Origin: Betaproteobacteria bacterium
GTDB taxonomy: Bacteria > Pseudomonadota > Gammaproteobacteria > Burkholderiales > SG8-41
Assembly: GCA_025356695.1 (NCBI GenBank)
Contig: JANXSE010000184.1
Location: forward strand, 1-8,465
DNA: 8,465 bases
Direction: 5' to 3'
Position numbers and translations under genes: made by a program. This document shows, one piece after another, positions 6,807 to 8,465 of the stretch. How positions within the stretch are numbered: position 1 is the first letter of the stretch; every line of letters begins with the position of its first letter. The notes beneath the pieces were generated by a model. That model made no database searches, was not told the origin of the DNA, and worked only from the letters and a program-made list of their open reading frames with translations.

Positions 6807-6813
6807 TATAATA
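6807..6813. promoter_or_regulatory. Candidate -10 element TATAATA in the divergent spacer, readable on both strands
   Basis: TATAAT (6807-6812) is a perfect sigma-70 -10 box for the + strand dehydrogenase gene (start 6882). On the other strand the same bases give TATTAT (6813-6808) for the nuclease gene (start 6776). Neither direction has a recognisable -35 box at 16-18 bp nor an extended -10 TG, so activity may need an activator. It is the only -10-like site I see in this 105-bp gap. Confidence 0.45.
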
Positions 6814-6846
6814 GGCGAAAGGCTGCCGCTGCTGCGATTGCGTGCT

Positions 6847-6874
6847 GTGAGCGGGGCTATTCAAGTGAGCGGGG
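6847..6874 (+). repeat. 10-bp direct repeat GTGAGCGGGG upstream of the dehydrogenase gene
   Basis: GTGAGCGGGG occurs exactly at 6847-6856 and again at 6865-6874, an 18-bp period with 8 nt between. The second copy supplies most of the Shine-Dalgarno sequence of the dehydrogenase gene. It could be a regulator binding site or a second, upstream ribosome-binding sequence. Confidence 0.6.
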
Positions 6875-6876
6875 AG
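6871..6876 (+). promoter_or_regulatory. Ribosome binding site that fixes the dehydrogenase start
   Basis: GGGGAG lies 5 nt before the ATG at 6882. The reading frame is open 98 codons further upstream (to 6588), but only the 6882 start has this site, and the protein from here begins with the family's N-terminal beta strand (KIGILLGDDIG). Confidence 0.75.
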
Positions 6877-6881
6877 TGTGC

Positions 6882-7937
6882 ATGCTGAAAATCGGCATAT
6901 TGCTGGGCGATGACATCGGGCTTGAAGTCGTGCCCGAGACGGTCAAGGTGATGCAGGCGGCTGCGGCGAAAACGGGACTCGTGATCGAATGGCAGCCGTT
7001 GCCGATCGGGCGCGCCGCGCACGCGACGCACGGACACACGATGCCGGCGGAGACCGTCGAGGCGCTCAAAGGCATGCACGGCTGGCTGATGGGTCCGATT
7101 GGCCACAGTGCCTATCCGCAAAAAGATCCGACCTGGATCAATCCGAACCTGCGTAAGCAATTCGAATTGTTCGCCAGCGTGAAACCGGTGCGCTCTTACT
7201 CGACCTTGCCGTCAGTGCATAAGGGCATGGACGTGGTGTTCGTGCGCGAAACCACCGAGGGCCTGACGCGCGCAGGAACGATGGTGGCCGGCGCCGGCGA
7301 ATTCCGGCCCAACGATGAAATCTCGATCGGCATGCGGGTGGTAACGCGGCGCGGTGCCAATCGCGTGGCGCGAATCGCCTGTGAAATTGCGGCAACGCGG
7401 CCGCGCAAAAAAGTGGTGACGGTGCACAAGGCGCCGACCTTCAAGCTGGTGTGCGGCATGTTCGCCGAGGAATGCCATAAGGCGGCGAAAGATTTCCCCG
7501 ATGTCACGATGGAAGACGTGCTGATCGACAGTTTCGCGTTGAAGCTGGCGATGAAGCCGCAGCAATACGACGTGGTGGTGACGACGAATACCTTTGGCGA
7601 CATCCTGACCGACCTCGGCGCGGGACTGGCCGGTGGGCTGGGGCTCGCGCCCGGCATGTGCGTCGGTGAAACGCAGGCAATGGCGCAGGCGACGCACGGA
7701 TCGGCACCCGACATCGCCGGCAAGGGGCTGGCCAATCCGTACGCGATGATCATGTCGGGCAAGCTGATGCTCGAATGGCTCGGGCACAAACACGGCGACG
7801 ATTTGGCGGTGAAGGCGGCGCAGGAGATCGATGCGGCGGTCGAACGCGTCATTGCCGAGGGTAAATATTTGACCAGCGACATTGGCGGCACGGCCAGCAC
7901 TGCGCAGATGGGCGATGTGATTGCGGCGGCGATTTGA
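6882..7937 (+). CDS. Isocitrate/isopropylmalate dehydrogenase-family protein with altered active site
   Basis: A 351-residue member of the beta-decarboxylating dehydrogenase family (3-isopropylmalate, isocitrate, homoisocitrate and tartrate dehydrogenases), which oxidise a 2-hydroxy acid with NAD(P) and usually decarboxylate it. Seen: the N-terminal strand GILLGDDIG (5-13), substrate-loop R91, R122 in VRETTEG, K183 in VHKAP, metal-binding D216, D240 and D244 (FGDILTD), and the cofactor motif HGSAPDIAGKGLANP (272-286). D277-I278 suggests NAD rather than NADP. Odd: the catalytic Tyr normally found in ENTEG(L/F)Y is T129, the second substrate Arg (NLRP) is K101, and the Asn of HKANV is P185. A changed substrate or mechanism is therefore likely, and the classical leucine-pathway role is doubtful. 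A cysteine-hydrolase gene follows after 23 bp, suggesting a two-gene or longer operon. Confidence 0.87.
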   Translation: MLKIGILLGDDIGLEVVPETVKVMQAAAAKTGLVIEWQPLPIGRAAHATHGHTMPAETVEALKGMHGWLMGPIGHSAYPQKDPTWINPNLRKQFELFASVKPVRSYSTLPSVHKGMDVVFVRETTEGLTRAGTMVAGAGEFRPNDEISIGMRVVTRRGANRVARIACEIAATRPRKKVVTVHKAPTFKLVCGMFAEECHKAAKDFPDVTMEDVLIDSFALKLAMKPQQYDVVVTTNTFGDILTDLGAGLAGGLGLAPGMCVGETQAMAQATHGSAPDIAGKGLANPYAMIMSGKLMLEWLGHKHGDDLAVKAAQEIDAAVERVIAEGKYLTSDIGGTASTAQMGDVIAAAI

Positions 7938-7960
7938 TTGACGCAGCGGAGACAGGCGCC

Positions 7961-8465
7961 ATGAGCGAACAGGTGTGGGACCGTTTTCTGACCGAACGCG
8001 ACAAGCAGGTCTTCGCCAGCGGCGGCTTCGGTGCGCGTCAGGGCTACGGGCGGCGTCCGGCTTTGCTGATTGTTGACGTGAATTACATTTTCTGCGGCGA
8101 CCGGCCCGAACCGATTCTGGAATCGATCAAGCGCTGGCGCGCGTCGTGTGGCGACGAAGCCTGGGCCGGTGTGGCGGCAATCGCGCGATTGCTGGTGGCG
8201 TGTCGCGACAAGGGGTTGCCCGTGTTCTACACCACGGGCAACCGCCGCAGGGATGGCTGGGATGCGGGCTCATGGGCGTGGAAGAATTCGCGCGTGACTG
8301 AAAAGCCACGCACCGCTGAAGGCGATCTCGATGGCAACACCATCGTGCGGGAAATCGCGCCGCAGCCGCGTGACATCGTGATTGCCAAACACAAGCCGAG
8401 CGCGTTCTTCGGCACGCCATTGCAGAGCTTTCTCGTGCAGCACGGCGTTGACAGCCTGCTGCTGG
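7961..8465 (+). CDS. Isochorismatase-fold cysteine hydrolase, N-terminal part (partial)
   Basis: The first 168 residues of an isochorismatase-like (cysteine hydrolase) protein, cut by the window end. The family includes N-carbamoylsarcosine amidase, nicotinamidase and other amidohydrolases with an Asp-Lys-Cys triad. Seen: strand ALLIVDVNYIF (34-44) with presumed catalytic D39, the strand LPVFYTTG (86-93), and IAKHKPSAFFGT (141-152) with presumed catalytic K143. The nucleophilic Cys would lie beyond the window. An N-terminal extension of about 30 residues before the first strand, as in N-carbamoylsarcosine amidase-like members, and the SAFFGT motif favour an amidase-type enzyme over a true isochorismatase. 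GGAGA at 7948-7952 is a good ribosome site 8 nt before the ATG. Its close spacing to the dehydrogenase gene suggests a shared pathway, perhaps breakdown of an amide- or carbamoyl-containing acid; this is inference. Confidence 0.85.
   Translation, partial: MSEQVWDRFLTERDKQVFASGGFGARQGYGRRPALLIVDVNYIFCGDRPEPILESIKRWRASCGDEAWAGVAAIARLLVACRDKGLPVFYTTGNRRRDGWDAGSWAWKNSRVTEKPRTAEGDLDGNTIVREIAPQPRDIVIAKHKPSAFFGTPLQSFLVQHGVDSLLL

Noticed and set aside
6588..6881. N-terminal extension of the dehydrogenase reading frame
   Set aside because: The extra 98 codons overlap the signal-peptide end of the nuclease gene, give an Arg/Cys-rich sequence unlike the family, and the ribosome site is just before 6882.
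1..8465. Search for CRISPR arrays, tRNA, insertion-sequence ends and phage or defence genes
   Set aside because: No regularly spaced short repeats, no cloverleaf-like sequences noticed, and no transposase or integrase motifs; the nuclease is a secreted scavenging type rather than a defence nuclease.

Overview
The window is GC-rich (about 60% by eye), densely coding DNA with G/C-ending codons. The protein types (a Tat-exported MmgE/PrpD protein, an SMP-30 lactonase, a GAF-GAF-PAS adenylate cyclase, an S1/P1 nuclease) suggest a proteobacterium, most likely a betaproteobacterium. That placement is inference, since the window holds no rRNA or other marker gene. There are seven protein genes, two of them cut by the window edges. 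I see no tRNA, rRNA, CRISPR array, insertion sequence or phage gene.

Left block (1-2121, + strand): the C-terminal part of an SMP-30/gluconolactonase-type beta-propeller, then a full MmgE/PrpD-family protein with a twin-arginine export signal. A perfect 11-bp hairpin follows its stop codon. The pair looks like part of a catabolic operon for a hydroxy- or sugar-acid substrate.

Centre (2224-5713): two class III nucleotide-cyclase genes point at each other. The first is a stand-alone 201-residue cyclase domain on the + strand that has lost or changed most catalytic residues. The second, on the - strand, is a 787-residue protein with two GAF domains, a PAS-like segment, a canonical adenylate cyclase domain and a C-terminal TPR-like segment, resembling the cyanobacterial CyaB1/CyaB2 layout. 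A perfect A-tract/stem/T-tract hairpin between them can terminate both. Just upstream of the large cyclase, and overlapping it by 11 bp, is a gene for a 154-residue coiled-coil protein made of 36-residue repeats. It is probably translationally coupled and may be a structural partner of the cyclase.

Right block (5796-8465): a secreted S1/P1-type zinc nuclease on the - strand, in the same direction as the coiled-coil/cyclase pair. Across a 105-bp divergent spacer lies a + strand pair: an isocitrate/isopropylmalate dehydrogenase-family enzyme with unusual active-site substitutions, then an isochorismatase-fold cysteine hydrolase cut by the window end.

The most unusual points are the degenerate cyclase facing an intact one, the repeat-built coiled-coil gene overlapping the cyclase gene, the dehydrogenase lacking the family's catalytic tyrosine, and a symmetric -10-like element and a 10-bp direct repeat in the divergent spacer.
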